From AEGEAN-183 sp045563675 (GTDB lineage: Bacteria; Pseudomonadota; Gammaproteobacteria; Magnimaribacterales; Magnimaribacteraceae): 64,000 nucleotides of DNA. The stretch is from contig JBJLIX010000002.1 of NCBI GenBank assembly GCA_045563675.1, forward strand, positions 372,001 to 436,000, given 5' to 3'. The position numbers and the translations under genes were made by a program. The stretch's first letter is position 1; each line of letters opens with the position of its first letter. The notes beneath the pieces were generated by a model. The model was not told the DNA's origin, made no database searches, and saw nothing but the letters and a program-made list of their open reading frames with translations. Positions 18,179-27,763 of the stretch are shown piece after piece.

Positions 18179-19498
18179 TTATAAAACTAATCCTAACTTC
18201 TCTACAGACTTTCTATACCTTGAAAGCGATACTTTAAAGAAAAAAGCTGAAATAGGTAAAACTATAAGACCTGTTAAAGACACAGCTATACCTAACTTGG
18301 TAGAATCTAAGAAAATAAAATCTGTAAAGAAAGCAGTTAATTGAGGGCCAAGACTCAAGCCAAAAGCCATCATTAGAAAAGCATGGATAGCTGCCATTTG
18401 ACCTTTAACTTTTCCACTACTAATTCCACTTACTGCTAATAATCCTAGCGGAGCAAAAGAACTTATAAAAAATAAATACAAACCTATTAATATCCAAGTA
18501 AATAGTTCTGAGTCCATTAAGGGAGCTAAAACAACAGGCGGAAGAGCAAGTAGAGATGCAATCATTGCTGCTCTAACAGGTGCATCCTTGTAATCTCTAC
18601 TTCTCAAAAAATCTACAGCAGCGCCTGCCACTATAGTTCCTGTTATTGAGCTAATTATAGTTATTAATCCTAGTAGAAAGCCAACTTCAGATAACGATAA
18701 ATCATAAGTTCTTACCATCATTGATGGCGCCCAAAAAGTAAAAGAATAAAAAATTAGAGCCATAAATACTAATCCTGCAAACATCGGTATTAAAGATTCT
18801 TTATGGTCTTTAATATGCGAAAAAACATCTTTAAAACTTTTTTCTGTTTGGTTATCCTTATAAGAATCTAATCGAGGGGGTTCTCTTAAAAAAAATGCAC
18901 CAAGGGCAACAAATAATCCCGGAATACCTACGAACATAAAAGTAGCTTGCCAAGGCTTAAGGTAGCCAATAACTGGTAGGGTTATTCCTCCTATCTTAGT
19001 TAAATAATCAATTAAGAACCCTCCTCCTAATAAAGTTATTCCTATTCCTATATAGACACCTGCTGTAATAAAGCCCATAGGTTTCCCTTGTTTGTTTTCT
19101 GGGAAATAATCACTTACCAAAGAAACGCTAGTTGGGGCCATAACTGCCTCTCCAACAGCAACACCTACTCTTGCCCCGAATAATTTTGTAAATGAATTGG
19201 CTAACCCTGCCAAAGCAGTCATTAAAGACCACAAAAAGATCCCTGTCCCTAAAACCTTAGTTCGGTTATATCTGTCAACCGCATAACCTATTGGAAGCGC
19301 CATGACTGCATAGAATATTGAAAAGGCAGCCCCACCAAGCAGCGCTATTTGTGAGTCAGAAAGATTGAAGTCCTGTTTTATAGGCTCAACCAACATTGAA
19401 GGTATTTGTCGATCAATGAACGCAAATACCTGAGCCAGAGTCATAATTGCTACGGCAGAATAACCATATTTTTTTTGGGGATACTCTTTGAAATTCAT
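18179..19498 (-). CDS. MFS transporter (spinster-like)
   Basis: A 439-residue major facilitator with about 12 membrane segments. The N-terminal half has FAFIDRQIPSMLVEPIKQDF and the loop 2-3 motif GYAVDRYNRTKV. These resemble the spinster/sphingolipid-transporter-like MFS proteins that are often found beside oxygenase and acyl-CoA genes. The substrate is unknown. It is divergent from the Rieske oxygenase gene at 19601, and the shared 100-base gap probably contains both promoters. Confidence 0.9.
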   Translation of the reverse strand: MNFKEYPQKKYGYSAVAIMTLAQVFAFIDRQIPSMLVEPIKQDFNLSDSQIALLGGAAFSIFYAVMALPIGYAVDRYNRTKVLGTGIFLWSLMTALAGLANSFTKLFGARVGVAVGEAVMAPTSVSLVSDYFPENKQGKPMGFITAGVYIGIGITLLGGGFLIDYLTKIGGITLPVIGYLKPWQATFMFVGIPGLFVALGAFFLREPPRLDSYKDNQTEKSFKDVFSHIKDHKESLIPMFAGLVFMALIFYSFTFWAPSMMVRTYDLSLSEVGFLLGLITIISSITGTIVAGAAVDFLRSRDYKDAPVRAAMIASLLALPPVVLAPLMDSELFTWILIGLYLFFISSFAPLGLLAVSGISSGKVKGQMAAIHAFLMMAFGLSLGPQLTAFFTDFIFLDSTKLGIAVSLTGLIVLPISAFFFKVSLSRYRKSVEKLGLVL

Positions 19499-19600
19499 AA
19501 GCCAAAATATTTAGGCGGCTAGTTTAGATTAATTGAATAGAATAATGAGGATTATATGAATTTTAGATATTCTTACTAAAACATATTAAAATTTATCATT

Positions 19601-20818
19601 ATGCTTAGAGAGGAGCAAATCAGATTACTTAAAGGACTTATTTCTTACCAAGAGTCTGGCGCTAATGTTGATGCAGGAGGGATAATACAAAACCCCTCAA
19701 ACACTTACACTTGTGAAGACAGATTTAAAAAGGAATGGGATACTTTTTTCAAAGACTACCCTCAAGTTGTTGGCATGACAGGTGACATACCTGAACCTGG
19801 AACTTTTTTTACTAGAGAAGATTTTGGTATACCCATACTTGTCACTAGAGATGAAAAAGGAGAATTAAGGGCATTTGCAAACGTATGCGCTCATAGAGGA
19901 GTGATTGTTGAAAATGATGCCAAAGGTAAAAAAGTAAAATTTTCCTGTCCTTTCCATGGCTGGACTTACAACAGTTCAGGTGAATTAGTTGGATTTCCTA
20001 AGCCTGATCATTTTGGTGAAATTGATAAATCTTGTTACGGATTAACTGAATTACCAAGTTTAGAAAAATATGGTCTTTTATGGGTACACCCAAATCCTAA
20101 AGGTGATATAGATTTAGATAAATTGTTTGATAAGAGATTAAGAGATGATTTTGAAGCCTGGGGCTTCCAGAATTTAGTATTAACTCATGAAGAAGAATAT
20201 GTCACTGAAATGAATTGGAAACTTGCGATAGATACTTTCGGAGAAACTTATCATTTTTCAGTGCTTCATAAAGACTCTCTCTTTAACGATTTCCATGGAA
20301 ATGTTCAAATGTTTGATACGTTCAAACGTAATGCTCGGTTAACTCTATGTACTAGAAATATTGATGTAATGAAACTGGAACCTGAAGAAGATTGGCATAT
20401 ATGTAAAGGTGCTTTTCCTGTCTATTATCTTTTCCCTAATATTATTCTAAATGTTTCAGGAGAAGGAATTATTTTAGTACGAGAATATCCTTTAGATAAT
20501 TCCCCTCATAGGAGTGTCTCTAAAATCTCTTTTTATTTCTGGCCCCATGTAATTGAGCATCTAAAAGAACTAGGTATTGATCCTTCTAATATAGAAGACG
20601 ACTATAAAGCACAAGCAAACGACATTAACCCTTACTCAGGATTTGGGGCAATCATTAGAGATGAAGATTATGTTGCTGCTGCCGCTTCACATAAAGGTCT
20701 TAGAGCTGGGACCCTAGATTTTACTACTTTCGGTAAAAACGAGCTTGCACTCCACCATTATCACAATACTTATCGAGAAGCTTTAGGCTTAGACCCTTTA
20801 CCTTTAATTAAGATTTAA
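19601..20818 (+). CDS. Rieske non-heme iron oxygenase, large subunit
   Basis: A 405-residue aromatic-ring-hydroxylating-type oxygenase. The N-terminal Rieske [2Fe-2S] site is C96-A-H98 and C116-PF-H119 (CAHRG ... SCPFHGWTY). The mononuclear iron site is D211 region plus H218 and H223 in DTFGETYHFSVLH. Family members hydroxylate or demethylate aromatics, betaines or sterols. No ferredoxin, reductase or small-subunit gene is adjacent, so it must rely on electron partners elsewhere. The tail overlaps the convergent glcB by 11 bases. Confidence 0.92.
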   Translation: MLREEQIRLLKGLISYQESGANVDAGGIIQNPSNTYTCEDRFKKEWDTFFKDYPQVVGMTGDIPEPGTFFTREDFGIPILVTRDEKGELRAFANVCAHRGVIVENDAKGKKVKFSCPFHGWTYNSSGELVGFPKPDHFGEIDKSCYGLTELPSLEKYGLLWVHPNPKGDIDLDKLFDKRLRDDFEAWGFQNLVLTHEEEYVTEMNWKLAIDTFGETYHFSVLHKDSLFNDFHGNVQMFDTFKRNARLTLCTRNIDVMKLEPEEDWHICKGAFPVYYLFPNIILNVSGEGIILVREYPLDNSPHRSVSKISFYFWPHVIEHLKELGIDPSNIEDDYKAQANDINPYSGFGAIIRDEDYVAAAASHKGLRAGTLDFTTFGKNELALHHYHNTYREALGLDPLPLIKI

Positions 20819-22970
20819 ATTCTAGTCTTCTTTTATGAAGAATCGGTTCTGTATAACCACTTGGCTGAATTCTTCCTTTCAAAACTAAGTCGCAAGCAGC
20901 TTTAAAAGCCACCCCGTCAAAACCAGGTGCCATATTTATATAATGAGGGTCTCCCTCATTCTGCTTATCCACTACAACTGCCATCTTTTTCATGGTTTCC
21001 ATTACTTGATCTTCGCTACATAAATTATGATGAAGCCAATTAGTCATATGTTGACTAGATATCCTGCAGGTAGCCCTGTCTTCCATAAGACCCACATCAT
21101 TGATGTCTGGTACTTTTGAGCACCCTACACCCTGATCAATCCATCTAACTACATAACCCAAAATTCCTTGAGCATTATTATCCAGTTCGTCTTGAATTTC
21201 TTTTTCTGACAAAGAGCTGGGGTCATCTAACAAAGGGATAGTTAAGATATCATCTATATCAGCTTCATTCCTTTCTAAAATTTTCTTCTGAGTTTCTGAA
21301 ACAGACACTTTGTGATAATGAAGAGCGTGTAAAGAAGCAGCAGTAGGAGATGGTACCCAGGCACAGTTAGCTCCAGCTTGTGGATGAATCATTTTGGTTT
21401 TATACATTTCTAACATTTCATCAGGCATAGGCCACATACCCTTACCGATTTGTGCTTTTCCCATAAAGCCAGTTTCTAGTCCTTTATCAACATTCCAGTC
21501 TTCGTAAGCATTAATCCAAGGCTGTTGCTTCATTAGTGCTTTTGGAATCATTGGACCTGCTTCCATACTAGTATGAATTTCATCACCTGTTCGATCTAAA
21601 AATCCGGTATTGATAAAAATAACTCTATCCTTGGCAGCACTTATGCATTCCTTCAGATTTATTGTAGTGCGTCTTTCTTCATCCATAATTCCAATTTTTA
21701 CAGACAAAGGGTCAATCTTTAATTCTGCTTCTATAGCTGCAAATAAATCACAAGTAAACTTCACCTCTTCAGAGCCATGCATCTTAGGTTTTACAATATA
21801 AACACTACCTGTTCTAGAATTAGACATATTGTTACTTCCTGAAATGTCGTGTTTAGCGATACAAATAGTAAACATTGCATCCATGATTCCTTCTGGAATT
21901 TCCTCTCCAGACTTAAGAAGAATAGCTGGATTGGTCATTAGGTGACCAACATTCCTAACCAGCATCAAACTCCTTCCTGGTAAAGAAAACTCTCTACCTT
22001 CTTTGTCTAAATATTCTCTGTCGGAGTTTAATTGTCTTGTTAGTTCAGAATCACCTTTTATAAAAGTTTCTTTTAAATCTCCCTTCATAAGACCTAACCA
22101 ATTTTTATAAACTATAACTTTATCCTCGGCATCAACAGCTGCTACTGAATCCTCACAATCTTGTATAGTGGTAACGGCTGATTCTATTAAAATATCTTTA
22201 ATTCCTGCAGGATCATCTTTTCCAACTGAGTCTTCTTTATCAACTTGAACTTCAAGATGTAAGTTATTGTTTTTAAAAAGAATTCCTGATGGGTTTTCAG
22301 GTTCACCATTAAACCCTACGAACTTACCATCATCTTTAAGTCCAACCTTAGATTGATTGGAAAGGGTTAGCTCTAATTTGCCATCATTGACTTCAAATGA
22401 AGTTACATCTCTAAAGTTGCCAGTTTCCAATGGTATGATTTCATCAAGAAATGTTTTGGAAAAGTCTATAACTTTATTACCTCTTTCCCGGTTATAAGCC
22501 CCAGCCCTTTCTGCGCCTCCATCTTCCGAAATCATGTCAGTTCCATATAGAGCATCATATAAGCTTCCCCATCTTGCATTTGCTGCATTTAAAGAAAACC
22601 TTGCATTCATTACTGGAACTACTAACTGAGGTCCAGCTATATGAGTTATTTCAGGGTCCACGTTAGTTGTGGTTATCTCAAATTCCTTTATCGACTCCTC
22701 CCAGTAACCTATCTCTTTTAGAAAAGATTTATACTCATCATGATTGTGTTCTTGACCTTTTCTATCTAAATGCCATTTATCAATCTGTTTTTGTAAATCC
22801 TCCCTATGTTCTAGTAATGAATTATTTAAAGGAACAAATTCATCAGCAATCTTATTAAAGGATGACCAAAATTCTTCTTTGGATACATCGAGGCCTGGAA
22901 GAATTTCTTTTTCTAGTAAATCATCTAACTCTTTGGTTACCTTTAAATTTCCATATTGAATACGTTCCAT
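20808..22970 (-). CDS. glcB: Malate synthase G
   Basis: A 720-residue protein matching malate synthase G, which condenses glyoxylate with acetyl-CoA to give malate in the glyoxylate shunt and glycolate use. Full-length similarity is evident: VVPVMNARFSLNAANARWGSLYDALYG region, KNWLGLMKGDL, GRSLMLVRNVGHLM, IMDEERRTTINL and the GANCAWVPSPTAASLHALHYH block. An AAGGAAAGG ribosome binding site precedes the ATG. No isocitrate lyase gene is nearby. It is divergent from the carboxyltransferase gene at 23062. Confidence 0.97.
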   Translation of the reverse strand: MERIQYGNLKVTKELDDLLEKEILPGLDVSKEEFWSSFNKIADEFVPLNNSLLEHREDLQKQIDKWHLDRKGQEHNHDEYKSFLKEIGYWEESIKEFEITTTNVDPEITHIAGPQLVVPVMNARFSLNAANARWGSLYDALYGTDMISEDGGAERAGAYNRERGNKVIDFSKTFLDEIIPLETGNFRDVTSFEVNDGKLELTLSNQSKVGLKDDGKFVGFNGEPENPSGILFKNNNLHLEVQVDKEDSVGKDDPAGIKDILIESAVTTIQDCEDSVAAVDAEDKVIVYKNWLGLMKGDLKETFIKGDSELTRQLNSDREYLDKEGREFSLPGRSLMLVRNVGHLMTNPAILLKSGEEIPEGIMDAMFTICIAKHDISGSNNMSNSRTGSVYIVKPKMHGSEEVKFTCDLFAAIEAELKIDPLSVKIGIMDEERRTTINLKECISAAKDRVIFINTGFLDRTGDEIHTSMEAGPMIPKALMKQQPWINAYEDWNVDKGLETGFMGKAQIGKGMWPMPDEMLEMYKTKMIHPQAGANCAWVPSPTAASLHALHYHKVSVSETQKKILERNEADIDDILTIPLLDDPSSLSEKEIQDELDNNAQGILGYVVRWIDQGVGCSKVPDINDVGLMEDRATCRISSQHMTNWLHHNLCSEDQVMETMKKMAVVVDKQNEGDPHYINMAPGFDGVAFKAACDLVLKGRIQPSGYTEPILHKRRLEFKS

Positions 22971-23061
22971 TGCCCTTTCCTTCTAATTAGTGTTATGAAT
23001 TCTTAGTTACTTATTTTTTTATAGTTTAAAAGAGTATATCCTAGTATTTCAAGATTGAATC

Positions 23062-24420
23062 ATGTCAGGGGAAAAAAAGAAAAAGGTAGGTATTACTGAG
23101 GTAGTCTTGAGAGATGGACATCAATCTCTTCTAGCTACAAGAGTTACTTTGGCAGACATGCTTCCAATTTGTAGACAATTAGATCAGGTGGGCTATTGGT
23201 CTATTGAGTCTTGGGGCGGAGCAACCTTTGATGCTTGCATAAGATATCTTGATGAAGATCCCTGGGAAAGACTAAGGGCTTTTAAGAAAGCCATGCCAAA
23301 GACAAGACAACAAATGTTGTTAAGAGGAAGAAATTTAGTTGGCTATAAACATTATTCTGATCAAACAGTTTCCTTATTTATACAGAAAGCAAGTGAAAAC
23401 GGAGTGGATGTTTTCAGAATATTTGACGCTTTAAATGATTTTGAAAATATTGAATTTACGTTAAAACAGGTAAAAGAAAATGGTAAACACGCCCAAGGTG
23501 CCATGGCTTATACAACAAGTCCTGCTCATAATCTAAATACTTGGATTGAATACGCAAAAAAAGTAGAAGGGGTGGGTGCGGACTCTTTTGCAATAAAAGA
23601 CATGTCGGGTATTTTAAAGCCTTACGATGCCTTTGAACTAATAACTAAGCTTAAAGAAACTATTAGCATACCCATTCATATGCAGACACATGCGACTACC
23701 GGATTATCTACTGCCACCAACCTAAAGGCTATAGAGGCCGGAATAGATAATATAGATACATCCATTTCTTCTATGAGCATGACTTATGGACATTCTCCAA
23801 CAGAAACTTTAGCAAGCATATTTGAAGGCAAAGATCAGGATTTTGAGTTAAATATGGATTTACTAGAAGAAATTGCAGATCATTTCAAATTAGTTAGAGA
23901 TAAGTATTCTGAATTCGAAGGCACTTTAAGAGGAGTAGACTCCTCAATGCTTCTAAAACAAGTACCTGGTGGCATGCTTTCTAATCTAGAGTCGCAACTA
24001 AAAATTCAAAAACAAGAGGGTAAACTTGAGGAAATAAAATCAGAGATTCCAAAAGTAAGAAAAGATTTTGGATTTCCTCCTCTGGTAACGCCAGTTTCAC
24101 AGATAATTGGTGCCCAATCTTTATTGAATGTTACCGAAGGATCTCGCTATAACAGCTTAACGTCAGAGTCCAAGCATTTACTTCTTGGAAATTATGGCGA
24201 ACTTCCAGGAGAAGTTAACAAAAACTTATTAAGTTCAATCAAAGAAGAAGAAATACAAAAAGAACCTCATGAAGAAATTGAAGAAAAAAAGGAAGAATTC
24301 AAAAATCTCTGTATTGAGAATGGTCTCCCTGATTTATCCGAAAACTCCGAAAGTCTTTTAACTTATATCCTTTTTTCTAATATAGCTATTCGATTCTTTA
24401 AAAGTAGAAGTTTTGGCTAA
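23062..24420 (+). CDS. Pyruvate/oxaloacetate carboxyltransferase subunit without biotin domain
   Basis: A 452-residue protein of the oxaloacetate decarboxylase alpha / pyruvate carboxylase B / transcarboxylase 5S family. The TIM barrel has RDGHQSLLATR (17-27) and the carboxylated-lysine motif IKDMSG (K179). In the metal motif it reads HMQTHATTG (206-214). Gln208 stands where the family usually has the first His of HxHxTxG. The conserved C-terminal PYC/OADA domain is present, but the protein stops in an acidic, Lys/Glu-rich tail without any biotinyl (AMKM) domain. It would need a separate biotin carrier and carboxylase, and none lies in this window. No clear Shine-Dalgarno precedes the ATG. 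Confidence 0.85.
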   Translation: MSGEKKKKVGITEVVLRDGHQSLLATRVTLADMLPICRQLDQVGYWSIESWGGATFDACIRYLDEDPWERLRAFKKAMPKTRQQMLLRGRNLVGYKHYSDQTVSLFIQKASENGVDVFRIFDALNDFENIEFTLKQVKENGKHAQGAMAYTTSPAHNLNTWIEYAKKVEGVGADSFAIKDMSGILKPYDAFELITKLKETISIPIHMQTHATTGLSTATNLKAIEAGIDNIDTSISSMSMTYGHSPTETLASIFEGKDQDFELNMDLLEEIADHFKLVRDKYSEFEGTLRGVDSSMLLKQVPGGMLSNLESQLKIQKQEGKLEEIKSEIPKVRKDFGFPPLVTPVSQIIGAQSLLNVTEGSRYNSLTSESKHLLLGNYGELPGEVNKNLLSSIKEEEIQKEPHEEIEEKKEEFKNLCIENGLPDLSENSESLLTYILFSNIAIRFFKSRSFG

Positions 24421-24430
24421 AGTACATTTT

Positions 24431-25210
24431 CTACCTTGTTCCTTGACCATCATCTATCTTAATAAAAGTTCCGGTTACACACTCTGAAGAAGGAGAAACT
24501 AGGAATAGCAATGTTGAATCCATTTGAGCAGGATCGCATATTCTTTTCCTTGGAAAGCCTTTACTAATATCCCCTATTCTTTCTAACATCCCATCAAGCA
24601 TTTCTGAAGAAAAGCACCCAGGAGCAATACAGTTCACATTAATGTTGTATCTTGCCCATTCAGTTGCTAAAGCTTCTGTTAATCTAACAACACTTGCTTT
24701 AGTTATAGAATAAAGAGAAGCTGCGGATTGAGGCGTAGTATTAAAAGCAGCCATAGAAGAGATGTTTACAATTCTTCCTGATGCCTTTTTATCTATGAGT
24801 TTTCTTGCAACTTCATTAGAAAGTAAATAAAGACCAACCAGGTTGGTATCTATTACTCTATCTATCAATTCATCTGTTTGCTTTATTGCCCATTGTGCAT
24901 CAGGGATACCTGCATTATTAATCAAAGTATTTATAGTGCCCAGGCTATCTTCTGCCATCTTTACAGCATTTCTAATACTTTCTCTATCAACCATATCTAT
25001 GGGTATGGGCTCACACACCCCTCCTTCGTCCCTAATTTCTTTTGCTAAAACTTCTAGCTTATCTGTTCTCCTAGCGGAAATAGCTACTTTAGCCCCACAC
25101 TTAGCCAATACTTTTGAAAATCTATAGCCTAACCCAGAAGAGGCGCCAGTAACTAAAGCTACCTGATCACTTAGGTCTATAGAAAAATTTGGATTAGAAA
25201 AGTCAGTCAT
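24431..25210 (-). CDS. Short-chain dehydrogenase/reductase
   Basis: A 259-residue classical SDR. It has the cofactor motif TGASSGLG (21-28), NNAG (about 92-95), the catalytic Ser in NISSM and YSITK (about 159-163), and a C-terminal GTFIKIDDGQG. It is an NAD(P)-dependent alcohol/ketone oxidoreductase; the substrate is unknown. The start overlaps the stop of the upstream YceI-like gene by 8 bases, so the two are probably co-transcribed. Confidence 0.92.
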   Translation of the reverse strand: MTDFSNPNFSIDLSDQVALVTGASSGLGYRFSKVLAKCGAKVAISARRTDKLEVLAKEIRDEGGVCEPIPIDMVDRESIRNAVKMAEDSLGTINTLINNAGIPDAQWAIKQTDELIDRVIDTNLVGLYLLSNEVARKLIDKKASGRIVNISSMAAFNTTPQSAASLYSITKASVVRLTEALATEWARYNINVNCIAPGCFSSEMLDGMLERIGDISKGFPRKRICDPAQMDSTLLFLVSPSSECVTGTFIKIDDGQGTR

Positions 25211-25808
25211 TTTGTTCTCCTTTGTTACGAAATTTTATAAAGAAACTAACTGGTACTGACTTACTTATACTAGGAAGTCCGGCAACCACTCTTAGAGACT
25301 CTACTCCTTCGGTTAAACCTAAATTCTCAATATTTAAAATGAGAGGCTCTGTACTAGAAACTACAAAAATATCTTTAGCTAATCTAGTAACCTTGAATTT
25401 AACATTAGTTTCTATATCTTTGTTTTTAAGAAGTAGCCTACCTTTTGCTTCATTGTTTCTGAAATCCCCAATTGATAAATTTAGATATTTATCTAAATCT
25501 ACTTGTAAATAAAAATTGGCATTAGGGAAAATTTGAGTCTCAAATAAAAGATTTCTCATTCTCTCGTTTCTAATTGGAATAAGGGTTTCTAGACTCTCTA
25601 AGTTTATGCCGAGATTAGCTTTTCCGTTTTTATCAATTGATCCTGATATTTCCTTAAAAGAATGTATTTCAGCAAAATCAATGGCCTTAAATGATACAAA
25701 ATTTAGATGGGAATCATCATTTACCAATTCCCAATCTGAGAGAACTATAGAGGGCAGAGCTAGTAAAAAGACTAAAAAAGTTTGGATTCTTATCTTTTGG
25801 TAAATCAT
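25203..25808 (-). CDS. YceI-like lipid-binding protein
   Basis: A 201-residue exported protein of the YceI lipocalin-like family, which bind polyisoprenoids or fatty acyl amides in the periplasm. A signal peptide (about 8-24) is followed by the family opening DWELVNDDSHLNFVSFKA and an IRNERMRNLLFET helix typical of YceI (usually RdehLrs..Ff). The C-terminal strands are also family-like. Its role with the downstream SDR is unknown. Confidence 0.85.
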   Translation of the reverse strand: MIYQKIRIQTFLVFLLALPSIVLSDWELVNDDSHLNFVSFKAIDFAEIHSFKEISGSIDKNGKANLGINLESLETLIPIRNERMRNLLFETQIFPNANFYLQVDLDKYLNLSIGDFRNNEAKGRLLLKNKDIETNVKFKVTRLAKDIFVVSSTEPLILNIENLGLTEGVESLRVVAGLPSISKSVPVSFFIKFRNKGEQND

Positions 25809-25879
25809 ACAAAACCTGTTATCAATATTATCGTAAACTTTAAACCTGTTTTTATGAAAATGGTAATAAAATAAAAAGA

Positions 25880-26225
25880 ATGTTCTTCAAAAAAATAGTT
25901 TCGGCCTTTGTTAATTCGATAAATGGGATCTTAATGGCTTTAAAAGAAGAATTTTCATTTAGAATAGAATTTATATTTGCTGTTTTCTTCATACCTTTGT
26001 CTTTTATTTTAGGTGAGAATAAATTTGAGATAGTTTTTTTTAATTGTGAGCACCCTTCTAATACTTTTAGTGGAACTTCTTAACACTGCCTTAGAAACAA
26101 CTTTAAATAGAATAGGTTTAGAAGAAAATAATTTAACTAAATATGCAAAAGATTTAGGTTCTGGAGCTGTTTTAATGTCACTCTTTATCTGGTTAGCTAC
26201 TTGGTTTTTAATAGTTATTTACTAG
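25880..26225 (+). pseudogene. dgkA: Diacylglycerol kinase dgkA, frameshifted in a poly-T run
   Basis: Two frames together spell a complete DgkA-like kinase of about 115 residues. The first frame (25880 to about 26033) gives the amphipathic N-terminal helix SAFVNSINGILMALKEEFSFRIE. The second frame (from about 26045 to the TAG at 26223-26225) gives LLVELLNTALE, the conserved catalytic E-L-x-N-T-A-x-E block, AKDLGSGAV and the last membrane helix. They are separated by a run of eight Ts at 26034-26041. With seven Ts the frame reads straight through as EIVFLIVSTLLILLVELLN. As given, the first frame stops at 26083 after 67 residues. It may be a true mutation, transcriptional slippage, or a sequencing indel. 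DgkA recycles diacylglycerol from membrane-derived oligosaccharide synthesis. Confidence 0.85.
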
Positions 26226-26275
26226 ACAAAGTTACCATAAGGTCGTAAAAAGTATTGTTTATACGGAAATTCTGA

Positions 26276-27721
26276 ATGTATCCTCAAAAATCAGTTTCAA
26301 TGCGCACCAAGCTTGCTTTTGGTGTTGGTGCTTCTGGTGAAGCAGCAACTTTATGGATGTTCAATGCATTATCTTTTTTCTTCTACAATCAAATTTTAGG
26401 GCTTCCTGCTCATCTTGCTGGTTTAGCAACTACTATTGCCATAGTATTTGATGCTATTACAGACCCAATTATGGGATCCATTTCTGATAGATTTAGATCT
26501 AAGTATGGTCGAAGGCATCCTTTTATGTTTGTTGCTCCTGGACCTATACTAATTGCACTGTTCTTTATTTTTAACCCTCCTGATTTTGTAAACACTACTT
26601 TACAACTTTTTGGTTGGTACACATTTTTTACAGTACTTCTTAGGGCAAGCCTTACTCTTTTTACAGTTCCACACCTGGCTTTGGGAGCTGAACTTTCTGA
26701 CGATTATCTCGAAAGATCTAAGGTAATGAGCTATAACGTCCTGTTCATTTACATTGGTGGTGCTCTTATGCACATCTTTGCTTGGTTTGTTATTTTTAAT
26801 AACTTCGAGGGTGGCCAAAGAAATATCGAAGCCTACACGCCTATTCTTATCTATGCCTCAGCTTTAATCGTTTTTTGTCTTTTTGGATCTTCTTGGTTTA
26901 CTAGAGATCAGATTCCTAATTTAAAAAAGCCTCCTAACGACGGAGAACGAATAGGTTTTATTAGACTGATGAAGGATATGAGAGGTGCCCTATCAAATGA
27001 AAATTATTTAAACCTACTCTTGGGGCTTTTTTTCCTCTCAGTCCTAATTGGGACTCATGAAACCCTTAGCCTATATATGGTTACTTTCTTTTGGGAGCTG
27101 ACACCTAATCAGATAGGCTTCTTAATCATTAGTAATCTTATTGGATACGCTGCAGGATTTGCTTTAGCAGCCAAGTTACATGGAAGATTTGATAAACGAG
27201 CTACAATCGTTACTACTTGTCTTACCCTAAGTATTTTTTGGTCAGCAGCTGTAACATTGAGGCTCTTCGATTTAGCTCCACAAAATAGCACTTGGGAATT
27301 AGTTGTATTTATTATCTTTCTTGGCTCCTTTTCATCAGCAAGTGGAGCTATCTTAAACATAAGCGTTATGTCTGCCCTTGCTGATATAGCTGATGAAAAT
27401 GAACTTAAAACAGGCTTAAGACAAGAAGGAATATATTATTCAGCAAGAGCTTTTTTTGGCAAAGCCTCTAATGGTATCGGGCATCTAGTAGCAGGCTTTG
27501 CTTTAACTTACATAGGCTTTCCTGAGAATGCTATACCTGGAGAACTGTCTAGCGAAATGATTTTTAATTTAGGTATTCTAGATGGACCTTTTGCAATGAT
27601 CTGGGGCTTAATAGCTGTTTTGTTTTACTATCGCTATGGAATCAATAAAAAATATCACAGACAAATTCAAGAACAGCTAGAAATTAAAAGGAACGCTGAA
27701 AACTCTTCAAATCAAGCTTAA
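26276..27721 (+). CDS. MFS transporter, GPH (MelB-like) sugar:cation symporter family
   Basis: A 481-residue, 12-segment transporter. The N-terminal block FGVGASGEAATLWMFNALSFFFYNQILGLP and DAITDPIMGSISDRFRSKYGRRHPFM match the glycoside-pentoside-hexuronide:cation symporter family. The DAxTDPxxG...GRRxP signature is intact. The substrate could be a glycoside but many marine homologues are uncharacterised. It is followed by folE in the same direction after 42 bases. Confidence 0.9.
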   Translation: MYPQKSVSMRTKLAFGVGASGEAATLWMFNALSFFFYNQILGLPAHLAGLATTIAIVFDAITDPIMGSISDRFRSKYGRRHPFMFVAPGPILIALFFIFNPPDFVNTTLQLFGWYTFFTVLLRASLTLFTVPHLALGAELSDDYLERSKVMSYNVLFIYIGGALMHIFAWFVIFNNFEGGQRNIEAYTPILIYASALIVFCLFGSSWFTRDQIPNLKKPPNDGERIGFIRLMKDMRGALSNENYLNLLLGLFFLSVLIGTHETLSLYMVTFFWELTPNQIGFLIISNLIGYAAGFALAAKLHGRFDKRATIVTTCLTLSIFWSAAVTLRLFDLAPQNSTWELVVFIIFLGSFSSASGAILNISVMSALADIADENELKTGLRQEGIYYSARAFFGKASNGIGHLVAGFALTYIGFPENAIPGELSSEMIFNLGILDGPFAMIWGLIAVLFYYRYGINKKYHRQIQEQLEIKRNAENSSNQA

Positions 27722-27725
27722 TATG

Positions 27726-27731
27726 TATAAT
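27726..27731 (+). promoter_or_regulatory. Candidate -10 box for folE
   Basis: A perfect TATAAT lies just after the preceding stop codon and 32 bases before the folE ATG. A second TATAAT overlaps 27757-27762, almost at the ATG; if it is used, translation would have to start at the internal Met12 codon. No convincing -35 box is seen for either. Confidence 0.3.
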
Positions 27732-27763
27732 GCGAGGCTGATTTAAATGTACAAATTATAATT

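Noticed and set aside
25880..26083. A free-standing 67-residue membrane protein
   Set aside because: Its sequence is the N-terminal half of DgkA and the second half follows in the next frame after the T run, so it is a frameshifted gene.
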